Positions 34,031 through 47,991 of a DNA stretch of 64,000 nucleotides are shown here, one piece after another (within the stretch, counting starts at the first letter, position 1; each line of letters begins with the position of its first letter). The notes beneath the pieces are model-generated. The model was given only the letters and a program-made list of their open reading frames with translations. It had not been told where the DNA came from and made no database searches. The DNA lies in NCBI RefSeq assembly GCF_963924675.1, contig NW_027077403.1, forward strand, positions 1 to 64,000, read 5' to 3'. This DNA comes from Phocoena phocoena. Taxonomy: Eukaryota > Chordata > Mammalia > Artiodactyla > Phocoenidae. A program made the translations under genes and the position numbers.

Positions 34031-35775
34031 GAATTATTTAAGAATTGCTCTCTATTTCACTGTCTTTGTGTTTTGTTTTTGAACTTTATTTTGATAATGG
34101 GATTTGTCGGATTTTCAGTGCTGCGTTTATGCCGCTGTACACACGCTTGATTCTCTTACGGAGACATATAAATCCATGGGTTTTAAGATTCTTCCTAGTC
34201 AGGTATATTCCTGGGCGTTGAATATGTGGTGTTGAGTCCATTTCGTTGAGCAAGGAGTAGGTCTTGTCTATTACATATTTGGCTTATGGAATGTTATCTG
34301 TGCTAATTTCAGTCTCTGGTTTTATGCAGCACCCCAACGCACCTTTCCCCATAAGCAAGTACTAGTTGGTTTTCTAAATATGGGACCCTGTTCTGTTTTG
34401 TAATTCAGTTCATGTGTAGTCAAGTTTACATTCCGTGTATTAGTGATATCTTATGATGTTTCTTTTTCTGTGTGATGTAGTTCACGTAGAATCACCGTAC
34501 CTGCATCCACTCACTATGCCGCTACGGGCCTGATGACACCGATTTCATTGCTGAGTGATATTGCATTGCACGTACGTGCCACAACTTCTTTATCCATTTT
34601 TTGCTTTCTGGGATATTTACCTGATACTGTAGAGGAGCTTCTTGTGAACACAGCCGTCCCAAATATTGGGGTGGTTGTCTGTTTTTGATTTTAATTTCCG
34701 TAAGCTATAGGACCATAAGTGGAAGTGCCATAGGCTGTGTTGCTTTGTTTCTTACGTGTTTCAGGAAGCACCATGCACTTCTCCAGGGTGGCTGCTGGCA
34801 ATTTACATCCTGCCAATCAGCATAACAAGGCTCCCTGTTCTCCATATCCTGTCCTAACTTTCTGGATTTTACACATTTTTCAGATGGCCCTTTTGCCCGG
34901 GGGGCAGTGAGACTTCATTGAAGTGCAGATTTCCTTTACAGGCTTGCTTGGTTGGCCAAAAAGGGCGTATGCGTTTTTGCCTGAATATATTCAGGAAAAA
35001 ACGCATACGCCCTTTTTGGCCAAGTGCATCATTGTCGACGTTGTGCCTCTTTTCCTCTGCTTTCAGGGCAATTCCTGTCTACCCCATGCAATCGTTTTCC
35101 TGAAATTCTGCCCCGCTTTCAAGTCCTCTTCGCAGGCTTACTTCAATATATTTTTGGAGGATAGCTGTCATTTATTACTCTCCAGGATTTTGAATTACAG
35201 TGCCCCTGAGCTCCTTTCTTCAACTCGCTTTCTTGTGAGCTGGGCAGAAAACCGCAGGATTGCTTCACCCCTAATCTGTTTCCAGCAGGGCACACTGAGC
35301 CTTTGTTTAATTCCTCTTCCTGCTGGGCAATGAGTGTTTCATTTGCCCGTGCAGACACCTACAGCTATTCTTCCATTGGTTCTCCCTATTCCTGTTCATC
35401 TTGCGCAGAAATTGCAAACTTTGCCAAACAGGAGGTTAAAGGCACTGACTCTCCAACCGGGGAGAGTGTTAGTAAAGCCTCTGGAATGGTGAACCCGAGG
35501 ACCAGGATACGAAAACTGAGATGCATTTTAAATCGTTTCCCAATCACACGGTGGACCATACTCTAGGTTTCCCATGCGTATTTTAGCTGGAGGAAGAGTC
35601 CCTTGACCGTGGAGAGTTGGGACCCATGGAATGCGTACCATGCAGTATGACTTCAAAGGGTCTGCATTTGCTCACGAAACTCAACAATGCTATCAGCCTG
35701 AAGTGTCCAGCCTTATGTCTCAACCTGCTCTGGGTGTAGATGTGGTAAATCCCGGTTGCATCACATGCCCTGATT
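34031..35775 (-). repeat. L1/MITE satellite unit (1745 bp), subtype B
   Basis: Subtype B: CTTGTGAACACAG, CAAATATTGGGG, CCGTAAGCTATAGG, GGAAGTGCC. Palindrome at 34952-35023 with one left-arm mismatch (TTTTTGCC). Shares ATTACTCTCCAGGATTTTG and TTCACCCCTAATCTG only with the next unit. Confidence 0.9.
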
Positions 35776-37513
35776 GAATTATTTAAGAATTGCTCTCTAT
35801 ATCACTGTTTTTGTGTTTGAAATTTATTTTGATAATGGGATTTATCGGATTTTCACTGCTGCGTTTATGCCGATGTACACAGGCTTGATGCTCTTATGGA
35901 GACATATAAATCCAAGGGTTTTAAGATTCTTCCTAGTCAGGTATATTCCTAGGCGTTGAATATGTGGTGTTGAGTCCATTTTTTGAGCAAGGAGTAGGTC
36001 TTGTCTATTACATATTTGGCTTATGGAAAGTTATCTGTGCTAATTTCAGTCTCTGGTTTTATGCAGCATACCACCTCACATTTCCCCATAAGCAAGCAGT
36101 AGTTGGTTTTCAAAATTTGAGACCCTGTTCTGTTTTGTAATTCAGTTCATGTGTAGTCAAGTTTACATTCCGTGTATTAGTGATATCTTATGATGTTTCT
36201 TTTTCTGTGTGACGTAGTTCACGTAGTTTCACCGTACCTGCATCCACTCACTATGCCGCTACGGTCCTGATGACACAGATTTCATGGCTGAGTGATATTG
36301 CATTGTACGTACGTGCCACACCTTCTTTATCCATTTTTTGCTTTCTGGGATATTTACCTGATACTGTAGACGAGCTTCTTGTGAACACAGCCGTCCCAAA
36401 TATTGGGTGGCTGTCTGTTTTTTATTTTAATTTCCGTAAGCTATAGGACCATAAGTGGAAGTGCCATAGGCTGTGTTGCTTTGTTTCTTACGTGTTTCAG
36501 GAAACACCATACACTTCTCCAGGGTGGCTGCTGGCAATTTACATCCTGCCAATCAGCATAACAAGGCTCCCTGTTCTCCATATCCTGTCCTATCTTTCTG
36601 GATTTTACAATTTTTTCAGATGGCCCTTTTGCCAGGAGGGGCAGTGAGATTTCATTTTAGTGCAGATTTCCTTTACAGGCTTGCTTGGTTGGCCAAAAAG
36701 GGCGTATGCGTTTTTTCCTGAATATATTCAGGAAAAAACGCATACGCCCTTTTTGGCCAAGTGCATCATTGTCGACGTTGTGCCTCTTTTCCTATGCTTT
36801 CAGGGCAATTCCAGTCTACCCCATGCAATGGTTTTCCTGAAATTCTGCCCCGCTTTCAAGTCCTCTTCGCAGGCTTACTTCAATATATTTTTGGAGGATA
36901 GCTGTCATTTATTACTCTCCAGGATTTTGAATTACAGTGCCCCTGAGCTCCTTTCTTCAACTCGCTTTCTTGTGAGCTGGGCACAAAACCGCAGGATTCC
37001 TTCACCCCTAATCTGTTTCCAGCAGGGGACACTGAGCCTTTGTTTAATTCCTCTTCCTGGTGGGCAATGAGCATTTCATTTGCCCGTGCAGACACCTACA
37101 GCTATTCTCCCATTGGTTCTCCCTATTCCTGTTCATCTTGCGCAGAAATTGCAAATTTTGCCAAACAGGAGGTTAAAGGCACTGACTCTCCAAGCGTGGA
37201 GAGTGTTAGTAAAGCCTCTGGAATGGTGAACCCGGGGACCAGGATACGAAAACTGAGATGCATTTTAAATCGTTTCCCAATCACACGGTGTACCATACTC
37301 TGTGTTTCCCATGCATGTTTTAGCTGGAGGAAGAATCCCTTGACCGTGGAGAGTTGGGACCCATGGAATGTGTACCATGCATTATGACTTCAAAGGGTCT
37401 GCATTTGCTCACCGAAACTCAACAATGCTATCAGCCTGAAGTGTCCAGCCTTATGTCTCAACCTGCTCTGGGTGTAGATGTGGTAAATCCCGGTTGCATC
37501 ACATGCCCTGAGT
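35776..37513 (-). repeat. L1/MITE satellite unit (1738 bp), subtype B
   Basis: Perfect palindrome at 36689-36760. Sister of the preceding unit by shared private variants, which suggests a local duplication. Confidence 0.9.
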
Positions 37514-39259
37514 GAATTATTTAAGATTTGCTCTCTATATCACTGTCTTTGTGTTTTGTTTTTGAAATTTATTTTGATAATGGGATTTATCAGATTTTCA
37601 CTGCTGCGTTTATGCCGATGTACACAGGCTTGATGCTCTTATGGAGACATATAAATCCAAGGGTTTTAAGATTCTTCCTAGTCAGGTATATTCCTAGGCG
37701 TTGAATATGTGGTGTTGTGTCCATTTTTTGAGCAAGGAGTAGGTCTTGTCTATTACATATTTGGCTTATGGAAAGTTATCTGTGCTAATTTCAGTCTCTG
37801 GTTTTATGCAGCATCCCAACTCACATTTCCCCATAAGCAAGCACTAGTTGGTTTTCAAAATTTGAGACCGTGTTCTGTTTTGTAATTCAGTTCATGTGTA
37901 GTCAAGTTTACATTCTGTGTATTAGTGATATCTTATGATGTTTCTTTTTCTGTGTGACGTAGTTCACGTAGAATCACCGTACCTGCATGCTCTCACTATG
38001 CCGCTACGGGCCTGATGACACAGATTTCATTGCTGAGTGATATTGCATTGCACGTACGTGCCACAACTTCTTTATCCATTTTTTGCTTTCTGGGATATTT
38101 ACCTGGTACTGTAGACGAGCTTCTTGGGAACACAGCCATCCCACACTTTGGGGTGGCTCTCTGTTTTTGATTTTAATTTCCCTAAGCAATAGGACCATAA
38201 GTGGAAGTGCCATAGGCTGTGTTGCTTTCTTTCTTACGTGTTTCAGGAAACACCATACACTTCTCCAGGGTGGCTGTTCACAATTTACATCCTGCCAATC
38301 AACATAACAAGGCTCCCTGTTCTCTATATCCTGTCCTAACTTTCTGGATTTTACACTTTTTTCAGATGGCCCTTTTGCCCGGTGGGCAGTGAGATTTCAT
38401 TGTAGTGCAGATTTCCTTTACAGGTTTGCTTGGTTGGCCAAAAAGTGCGTATGTGTTTTTTCCTGAATATATTCAGGAAAAAACGCATACGCCCTTTTTG
38501 GCCAATTGCATCATTGTCGACGTTCTGCCTCTTTTCCTATGCTTTCAGGGCAATTCCAGTCTACCCCCTGCAATCGTTTTCCTGAAATTCTGCCCCGCTT
38601 TCAAGTCCCCTTCGCAGGCTTACTTCAATATATTGTTGGAGGATAGCTGTTATTTATAGCTCTGCAGGTTTGTGAATTACAGAGCCCCTGAGCTCCTTTC
38701 TTCAACTCGGTTTCTTGTGAGCTAGGCACAATACCGCAGGATTGCTTCAGGACCTAATCTGTTTCCGGCAGGGCACGCTGAGCCTTTGGTTAATTCCTCT
38801 TCCTGGTGGGAAATGAGCGTTACATTTGCCCGTGCAGACACCTACAGCTAGTCTCTCATTGGTTCTCCCTATTCCTGTTCATCTTGCACAGAAATTGCAA
38901 GCTGTGCCAAACAGGAGGTTAAAGGCACTGACTCTCCAAGCGGGGAGAGTGTTAGTAAAGCATCTGGAATGGTGAACCCGAGGACCAGGATACGAAAACT
39001 GAGATGCATTTTAAATCGTTTCCCAATCACATGGTGGACGATACTCTGGGTTTCCCATGCATGTTTTAGCTGGAGGAAGAATCCCTTGAACCTGGAGAGT
39101 TGGGACCCATGGAATGGGTACCATGCAGTATGACTTCAAAGGGTCTGCATTTGCTCACCAAAACTCACCAATGCTATCAGCCTGACGTGTCCAGCCTTAT
39201 GTGTCAACCAGCTCTGGGTGTAGATGTGGTCAATCCCGGTTGCATCACATGCCCTGAGT
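37514..39259 (-). repeat. L1/MITE satellite unit (1746 bp), mainly subtype A
   Basis: Palindrome at 38434-38505; its left arm alone has AAAAAGTGCG and a further TATGTG change. Shares TCAACTCGGTTTCTTG and CACAATACCGCAGG only with the next unit. Confidence 0.9.
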
Positions 39260-41006
39260 GAATTATTTAAGAATTGCTGTCTATTTCACTGTCTTTGTGA
39301 TTTGTTTTTGACATTTATTTTGATAATGGGATTTATCGGATTTTCACTGCTGCGTTTCGGCCGCTGTACACATGCATGATTCTCTTATGGAGACATATAT
39401 ATCCATGGGTTTTCAGATTCTTCCTAGTCAGGTATATTCCTAGGCGTTGAATATGTGGTGTTGGGTCCATTTCGTTGAGCAAGGAGTAGGTCTTGTCTAT
39501 TACATAATTGGCTTATGGAATGTTATCTGTGCTAATTTCAGTCTCTGGTTTTATGCAGCACCCCAAGGCACCTTTCCCCATAAGCAAGCACTAGTTGGTT
39601 TTCTAAATTTGAGACCCTGTTCTGTTTTGTAATTCAGTTCTTGTGTAGTCAAGTTTACATTCCGTGTATTAGTGATATCTTATGATGTTTCTTTTTCTGT
39701 GTGACGTAGTTCACGTAGTATCACCGTACCTGCATCCACTCACTATGCCGCTACGGGCCTGATGACACAGATTTCATTGCTGAGTGATATTGCATTGTAC
39801 GTACGTGCCACAACTTCTTTATCCATTTTTTGCTTTCTGGGATATTTACCTGGTACTGTAGACGAGCTTCTTGGGAACAGAGCCATCCCAAATATTGGGG
39901 TGACTGTCTGTTTTTGATTTTAATTTCCGTAAGCTATAGGACCATAAGTGGAAGTGCCATAGGATGTGTTGCTTTGTTTCTTACGTGTTTCAGGAAACAC
40001 CATACACTTATCCAGGGTGGCTGTTCACAATTTACATCCTGCCAATAAGCACAACAAGGCTCCCTGTTCTCTATATCCTGTCCTAACTTTCTGGATTTTA
40101 CACTTTTTTCAGATGGCCCTTTTGCCCGGTGGGCAGAGAGATTTCATTGTAGTGCAGATTTCCTTTACAGGCTTGCTTGGTTGGCCAAAAAGGGCGTATG
40201 CCTTTTTTCCTGAATATATTCAGGAAAAAACGCATACGCCCTTTTTGGCCAAATGCATCATTGTCGACGTTGTGCCTCTTTTCCTATGCTTTCAGGGCAA
40301 TTCCAGTCTACCGCCTGCAATCGTTTTCCTGAAATTCTGCCCCGCTTTCAAGTCCCCTTCGCAGGCTTACTTCAATATATTTTTGGAGGATAGCTGTCAT
40401 TTATAGCTCTGTAGGTTTGTGAATTACAGAGCCCCTGAGCTCCTTTCTTCAACTCGGTTTCTTGTGAGCTAGGCACAATACCGCAGGATTGCTTCAGGCC
40501 CTAATCTGTTTCCGGCAGGGCATGCTGAGCCTTTGGTTAATTCCTCTTCCTGGTGGGAAATGAGCGTTACATTTGCCTGTGCAGACACCTACAGCTAGTC
40601 TCTCATTGGTTCTCCCTATTCCTGTTCATCTTGCACAGAAATTGCAAGCTGTGCCAAAGAGGAGGTTAAAGGCACTGACTCTCCAAGCGGGGAGAGTGTT
40701 AGTAAAGCATCTGGAATGGTGAACCCGAGGACCAGGATACGAAAACTGAGATGCATTTTAAATCGTTTCCCAATCAAACGGTGGACGATACTCTGGGTTT
40801 CCCATGCATGTTTTAGCTGGAGGAAGAATCCCTTGAACCTGGAGAGTTGGGACCCATGGAATGGGTACCATGCAGTATGACTTCAAAGGGTCTGCATTTG
40901 CTCACCGAAACTCACCAATGCTATCAGCCTGAAGTGTCCAGCCTTATGTCTCAACCAGCTCTGGGTGTAGATGTGGTCAATCCCAGTTGCATCACATGCC
41001 CTGAGT
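39260..41006 (-). repeat. L1/MITE satellite unit (1747 bp), A/B mosaic
   Basis: Palindrome at 40181-40252 with one left-arm mismatch (TATGCCTTTTTT). Sister of the preceding unit by shared private variants. Confidence 0.9.
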
Positions 41007-42751
41007 GAATTATTTAAGAATTGCTCTCTATTTCACTGTCTTTGTGTTTTGTTTTTGACATTTATTTTGATAATGGGATTTATCGGATTTTCACTGCTGC
41101 GTTTCGGCCGCTGTACACATGCATGATTCCCTTATGGAGACATATATATCCATGGGTTTTAAGATTCTTCCTAGTCAGGTATATTCCTAGGCGTTGAATA
41201 TGTGGTGTTGGGTCCATTTCGTTGAGCAAGGTGTAGGTCTTGTCTATTACATAATTGGCTTATGGAATGTTATCTGTGCTAATTTCAGTCTCTGGTTTTA
41301 TGCAGCACCCCAAGGCACCTTTCCCCATAAGCAAGCACTAGTTGGTTTTCTAAATTTGAGACCCTGTTCTGTTTTGTAATTCAGTTCATGTGTAGTCAAG
41401 TTTACATTCCGTGTATTAGTGATATCTTATGATGTTTCTTTTTCTGTGTGACATAGTTCACGTACAATCACCGTACCTGCATCCACTCACTATGCCGCTA
41501 CGGGCCTGATGACACAGATTTCATTGCTGAGTGATATTGCATTGCACGTACGTGCCACAACTTCTTTATCCATTTTTTGCTTTCTGGGATATTTACCTGG
41601 TACTGTAGACGAGCTTGTTGGGAACACAGCCGTCCCAAACTTTTGGGTGGCTCTCTGTTTTTGATTTTAATTTCCCTAAGCAATAGGACCATAAGTGCAA
41701 TTGCCATAGGCTGTGTTGCTTTATTTCTTACGTGTTTCAGGAAACACCATACACTTCTCCAGGGTGACTGTTGGCAATTTCCATCCTGCCAATCAGCAAA
41801 ACAAGGCTCCCTCTTCTCCATATACTGTCCTACCTTTCTGGATTTTACACTTTTTACAGATGGCCCTTTTGCCCGGGGGGCAGTGAGATTTCATTGTAGT
41901 GCAGATTTCCTTTACAGGCTTGCTTGGTTGGCCAAAAAGGGCGTATGCGTTTTTTCCTGAATATATTCAGGAAAAAACGCATACGCCCTTTTTGGCCAAG
42001 TGCATCATTGTCGACGTTCTGCCTCTTTTCCTATGCTTTCAGGGCAATTCCAGTCTAACCCCTGCAATCGTTTTCCTGAAATTCTGCCCCGCTTTCAAGT
42101 CCCCTTCGCAGGCTTACTTCAATATATTTTTGGAGGATAGCTGTCATTTATAACTCTGCAGGTTTGTGAATTACAGTGCCCCTGAGCTCCTTTCTTCAAC
42201 TCGCTTTCTTGTGAGCTGGGCACAAAAGCGCAGGATTGCTTCAGGCACTAATCTGTTTCCAGCAGGGCATGCTGCGCCTTTGGTTAATTCCTCTTCCTGG
42301 TGGGAAATGAGCGTTACATTTGCCCGTGCAGACACCTACAGCTAGTCTCTCATTTGTTCTTCCTATTCCTGTTCATCTTGCACAGAAATTGCAAGCTGTG
42401 CCAAACAGGAGGTTAAAGGCGCTGACTCTCCAAGCGGGGAGAGTGTTAGTAAAGCATCTGGAATGGTGAACCCGAGGATCAGGATACGAAAACAGATGCA
42501 TTTAAAATCGTTTCCCAATCACACGGTGGACCATACTGTGGGTTTCCCATGCATGTTTTAGCTGGAGGAAGAATCCCTCGAACCTGGAGAGTTGGGACCC
42601 ATGGAATAGGTACCATGCAGTATGACTTCAAAGGGTCTGCATTTGCTCACCGAAACTCACCAATGCTATCAGCCTGAAGTGTCCAGCCTTATGTCTCAAC
42701 CAGCTCTGAGTGTAGATGTGGTCAATCCCGGTTGCATCACATGCCCTGAGT
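41007..42751 (-). repeat. L1/MITE satellite unit (1745 bp), subtype A
   Basis: Perfect palindrome at 41928-41999. Shares a small deletion (CGAAAACAGATGCATTT) and CACAAAAGCGCAGG with the next unit. Confidence 0.9.
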
Positions 42752-44496
42752 GAATTATTTAAGAATTGCTCTCTATTTCACTATCTTTGTTTTTCGTTTT
42801 TGAAATTTATTTGGATAATGGGATTTATCGGATTTTCACTGCTGTGTTTCGGCCGCTGTACACACGCTTGATTCTCTTACGGAGACATATATATCCATGG
42901 GTTTTAAGATTCTTCCTAGTCAGGTATATTCCTAGGCGTTGAATATGTGGTGTTGGGTCCATTTCGTTGAGCAAGGAGTAGGTCTTGTCTATTACATATT
43001 TGGCTTATGGAAAGTTATCTGTGCTAATTTCAGTCTCTGGTTTTATGCAGCACCCTAACGCACCTTTCCCCATAAGCAAGCACTAGTTGGTTTTTTAAAT
43101 TTGAGACCCTGTTCTGTTTTGTAATTCAGTTCATGTGTAGTCAAGTTTTCATTCCGTGTATTAGTGATATCTTATGATGTTTCTTTTTCTGTGTGACGTA
43201 GTTCACGTAGAATCACCGTACCTGCATCCACTCACTATGCCGCTACGGGCCTGATGACACAGATTTCATTGCTGAGTGATATTGCATTGTACGTACGTGC
43301 CACAACTTCTTTATCCATTTTTTGATTTCTGGGATATTTACCTGATACTGTAGACGAGCTTCTTGTGAACACAGACGTCACAAATATTGGGGTGGGTGTC
43401 TGTTTTTGATTTAAATTTCCGTAAGCTATAGGACCATAAGTGGAAGTGCCATAGGCTGTGTTGCTTTGTTTCTTACGTGTTTCAGGAAACACCATACACT
43501 TCTCCAGGGTGGCTGCTGGCAATTTACATCCTGCCAATCAGCATAACAAGGCTCCCTGTTCTCCATATCCTGTCCTACCTTTCTGGATTTTACACTTTAT
43601 TCAGATGGCCCTTTTGCCCGGGGGGCAGTGAGACTTCATTGTAGTGCAGATTTCCTTTACAGGCTTGCTTGGTTGGCCAAAAAGGGCGTATGCGTTTTTT
43701 CCTGAATATATTCAGGAAAAAACGCATACGCCCTTTTTGGCCAAGTGCATCATTGTCGACGTTGTGCCTCTTTTCCTATGCTTTCAGGGCAATTCCAGTC
43801 TACTCCATGCAATCGTTTTCCTGAAATTCTGCCCCGCTTTCAAGTCCCCTTCGCAGGCTTACTTCAATATATTTTTGGAGGATAGCTGTCATTTATAACT
43901 CTGCAGGTTTGTGAATTACAGTGCCCCTGAGCTCCTTTCTTCAACTCGCTTTCTTGTGAGCTGGGCACAAAAGCGCAGGATTGCTTCAGGCACTAATCTG
44001 TTTCCAGCAGGGCACGCTGCGCCTTTGGTTAATTCCTCTTCCTGGTGGGAAATGAGTGTTACATTTGCCCGTGCAGACACCTACAGCTAGTCTCTCATTG
44101 GTTCTCCCTATTCCTGTTCATCTTGCACAGAAATTGCAAGCTGTGCCAAACAGGAGGTTAAAGGCACTGACTCTCCAAGCGGGGAGAGTGTTAGTAAAGC
44201 ATCTGGAATGCTGAACCCGAGGACCAGGATACGAAAACAGATGCATTTTAAATCGTTTCCCAATCACACGGTGGACCGTACTGTCGGTTTCCCATGCATG
44301 TTTTAGCTGGAGGAAGAATCCCATGAACCTGGAGAGCTGGGACCCATGGAATGGGTACCATGCAGTATGACTTCAAAGGGTCTGCATTTGCTCACTGAAA
44401 CTCACCAATGCTATCAGCCTGAAGTGTCCAGCCTTATGTCTCAACCAGCTCTGGGTGTAGATGTGGTCAATCCCGGTTGCATCACATGCCCTGAGT
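42752..44496 (-). repeat. L1/MITE satellite unit (1745 bp), subtype B
   Basis: Perfect palindrome at 43673-43744. Its right part is sister to the preceding unit, yet its left half is subtype B while the neighbour is A, so the two are recombinants. Confidence 0.9.
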
Positions 44497-46243
44497 GAAT
44501 TATTTAAGAATTGCTCTCTATTTCACTGACTTTGTGTTTTGCTTTCGAAATTTATTTGGATAATGGGATTTATCGGATTTTCACTGCTGCGTTTTGACCG
44601 CTGTACACACTCTTGACTCTCTTACGGAGACATATATATCCATGGGTTTTAAGATTCTTCCTAGTCAGGTGTATTCCTAGGCGTTGAATATGTGGTGTTG
44701 GGTCCATTTCGTTGAGCAAGGAGTAGGTCTTGTCCATTACATATTTGGCTTATGGAAAGTTATCTGTGCTAATTTCAGTCTCTGGTTTTATGCAGCACCC
44801 CAAGGCACCTTTCCCCATAAGCAAGCACTAGTTGGTTTTCTAAATTTGTGACCCTGTTCTGTTTTGTAATTCAGTTCATGTGTAGTCAAGTTTACATTCC
44901 GTGTATTAGTGATATCTTATGATGTTTCTTTTTCTGTGTGACGTAGTTCACGTAGAATCACCGTACCTGCAACCACTCACTATGCCGCTACGGGCCTGAT
45001 GACACAGATTTCATTGCTGAGTGATATTGCATTGTACGTACGTGCCACAACTTCTTTATCCATTTTTTGCTTTCTGGGATATTTACCTGATACTGTAGAC
45101 GAGCTTCTTGTGAACAAAGCCGTCCCAAATATTGGGGTGGCTGTCTGTTTTTGATTTTAATTTCCGTAAGCTATAGGACCATAAGTGGAAGTGCCATAGG
45201 CTGTGTTGCTTTGTTTCTTACGTGTTTCAGGAAACCCCATACACTTCTCTAGGGTAGCTGCTGGCAATTTACATCCTGCCAATCAGCATAACAAGGCTCC
45301 CTGTTCTCCATATCCTGTCCTACCTTTCTGGATTTTACACTTTTTTCAGATGGCCCTTTTGCCCAGGGGGCAGTGAGACTTCATTGTAGTGCAGATTTCC
45401 TTTACAGGCTTGCTTGGTTGGCCAAAAAGGGCGTATGCGTTTTTTCCTGAATATATTCAGGAAAAAACGCATACGCCCTTTTTGGCCAAGTGCATCATTG
45501 TCGACGTTGTGCCTCTTTTCCTATGCTTTCAGGGCAATTCCAGTCTACCCCCTGCAATCGTTTTCCTGCAATTCTGCCCCGCTTTCAAATCCCCTTCGCA
45601 GGCTTACTTCAATATATTTTTGGAGGATAGCTGTCATTTATAACTCGGCAGGTTTGTGAATTACAGTGCCCCTGAGCTCCTTTCTTCAACTCGCTTTCTT
45701 GTGAGCTGGGCACAAAAGCGCAGGATTGCTTCAGGCCCTAGTCTGTTTCCGGCAGGGCACGCTGAGCCTTTGGTTAATTCCTCTTCCTGGTGGGAAATGA
45801 GCGTTACATTTGCCCGTGCAGACACCTACAGCTAGTCTCTCATTGTTTCTCCCTATTCCTGTTCATCTTGCACAGAAATTGCAAGCTGTGCCAAACAGGA
45901 GGTTAAAGGCACTGACTGTCCAAGCGGGGAGCGTGTTAATATAGCATCTGGAATGGTGAACCCGAGGACCAGGATACGAAAACTGAGATGCATTTTAAAT
46001 CATTTCCCAATCACACGGTGGACCATACTGTGGGTTTCCCATGCATGTTTTAGCTGGAGGAAGTATCCTTTGAACCTGGAGAGTTGGGACCCATGGAATA
46101 GGTACCATGCAGTATGACTTCAAAGGGTCTGCATTTGCTCACCGAAACTCACCAATGCTATCAGCCTGAAGTGTCCAGCCTTATGTCTCAACCAGCTCTG
46201 GGTGTAGATGTGGTCAATCCCGGTTGCATCACATGCCCTGAGT
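44497..46243 (-). repeat. L1/MITE satellite unit (1747 bp), subtype B
   Basis: Perfect palindrome at 45418-45489. Private variants TTTGCTTTCGAAATTTATTT, AACTCGGCAGG and GTGTTAATATAGCATC recur in the unit at 49739, three units downstream. Confidence 0.9.
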
Positions 46244-47991
46244 GAATTATTTAAGAATTGCTCTCTATTTCACTATCTTTGTGTTTCGTTTTCGAAATTT
46301 ATTTGGATAATGGGATTTATCGGATTTTCACTGCTGCGTTTTGACCGCTGTACACACTCTTGACTCTCTTACGGAGACATATATATCCATGGGTTTTAAG
46401 ATTCTTCCTAGTCAGGTGTATTCCTAGGCGTTGAATATGTGGTGTTGGGTCCATTTCGTTGAGCAAGGAGTAGGTCTTGTCTATTACATATTTGGCTTAT
46501 GGAAAGTTATCTGTGCTAATTTCAGTCTCTGGTTTTATGCAGCACCCCAAGGCACCTTTCCCCATAAGCAAGCAGTAGTTGGTTTTCTAAATTTGAGACC
46601 CTGTTCTGTTTTGTAATTCAGTTCATGTGTAGTCAAGTTTACATTCCGTGTATTAGTGATATCTTATGATGTTTCTTTTTCTGTGTGACGTAGTTCACGT
46701 AGAATCACCGTACCTGCATCCACTCACTATGCCGCTACGGGCCTGATGACACAGATTTCATTGCTGAGTGATATTGCATTGTACGTACGTGCCACAACTT
46801 CTTTATCCATTTTTTGCTTTCTGGGATATTTACCTGATACTGTAGGCGAGCTTCTTGTGAACACAGCCGTCCCAAATATTGGGGTGGCTGTCTGTTTTTG
46901 ATTTTAATTTCTGAAAGCTATAGGACCATAAGTGGAAGTGCCATAGGCTGTGTTGCTTTGTTTCTTAAGTGTTTCAGGAAACACCATACACTTCTCCAGG
47001 GTGGCTGCTGGCAATTTACATCCTGCCAATCAGCATAACAAGGCTCCCTGTTCTCCATATCCTGTCCTACCTTTCTGGATTTTACACTTTTTTCAGATGG
47101 CCCTTTTGCCCGTCGGGCAGTGAGATTTCATTGTAGTGCAGATTTCCTTTACAGGCTTGCTTGGTTGGCCAAAAAGGGCGTATGCGTTTTTCCCTGAATA
47201 TACACAGGGAAAAACGCATACGCCCTTTTTGGCCAAGTGCATCATTGTCGACGTTGTGCCTCTTTTCCTATGCTTTCAGGGCAATTCCAGTCTACCCCCT
47301 GCAATCGTTTTCCTGAAATTCTGCCCCGCTTTCAAGTCCCCTTCGCAGGCTTACTTCAACATACTTTTGGAAGATAGCTGTCATTTATAACTCTGCAGGT
47401 TTGTGAATTACAGTGCCCCTGAGCTCCTTTCTTCAACTCGCTTTCTTGTGAGCTGGGCACAAAACCGCAGGATTGCTTCAGGCACTAATCTGTTTTCCAG
47501 CAGGGCACGCTGAGCCTTTGGTTGATTCCTCTTCCTGGTGGGAAATGAGCATTACATTTGCCCGTGCAGACACCTACAGCTAGTCTCTCATTGGTTCTCC
47601 CTATTCCTGTTCATCTTGCACAGAAATTGCAAGCTGTGCCAAACAGGAGGTTAAAGGCACTGACTCTCAAAGCGGGGAGAGTGTTAGTAAAGCATCTGGA
47701 ATGGTGAACCCGAGGACCAGGATACGAAAACTGAGATGCATTTTAAATCGTTTCCCAATCACACGGTGGACGATACTCTGGGTTTCCCATGCATGTTTTA
47801 CCTGGAGGAAGAATCCCTTGAACCTGGAGAGTTGGGACCCATGGAATGGGTACCATGCAGTAAGACTTCAAAGGGTCTGCATTTGCTCACTGAAACTCAC
47901 CAATGCTATCAGCCTGAAGTGTCCAGCCTTATGTCTCAACCAGCTCTGGGTGTAGATGTGGTCAATCCCGGTTGCATCACATGCCCTGTGT
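46244..47991 (-). repeat. L1/MITE satellite unit (1748 bp), subtype B
   Basis: Palindrome at 47165-47236 has matching substitutions in both arms (TTTTTCCCTG against CAGGGAAAAA) and a damaged centre (AATATACA), so the arms still pair fully. Confidence 0.9.
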
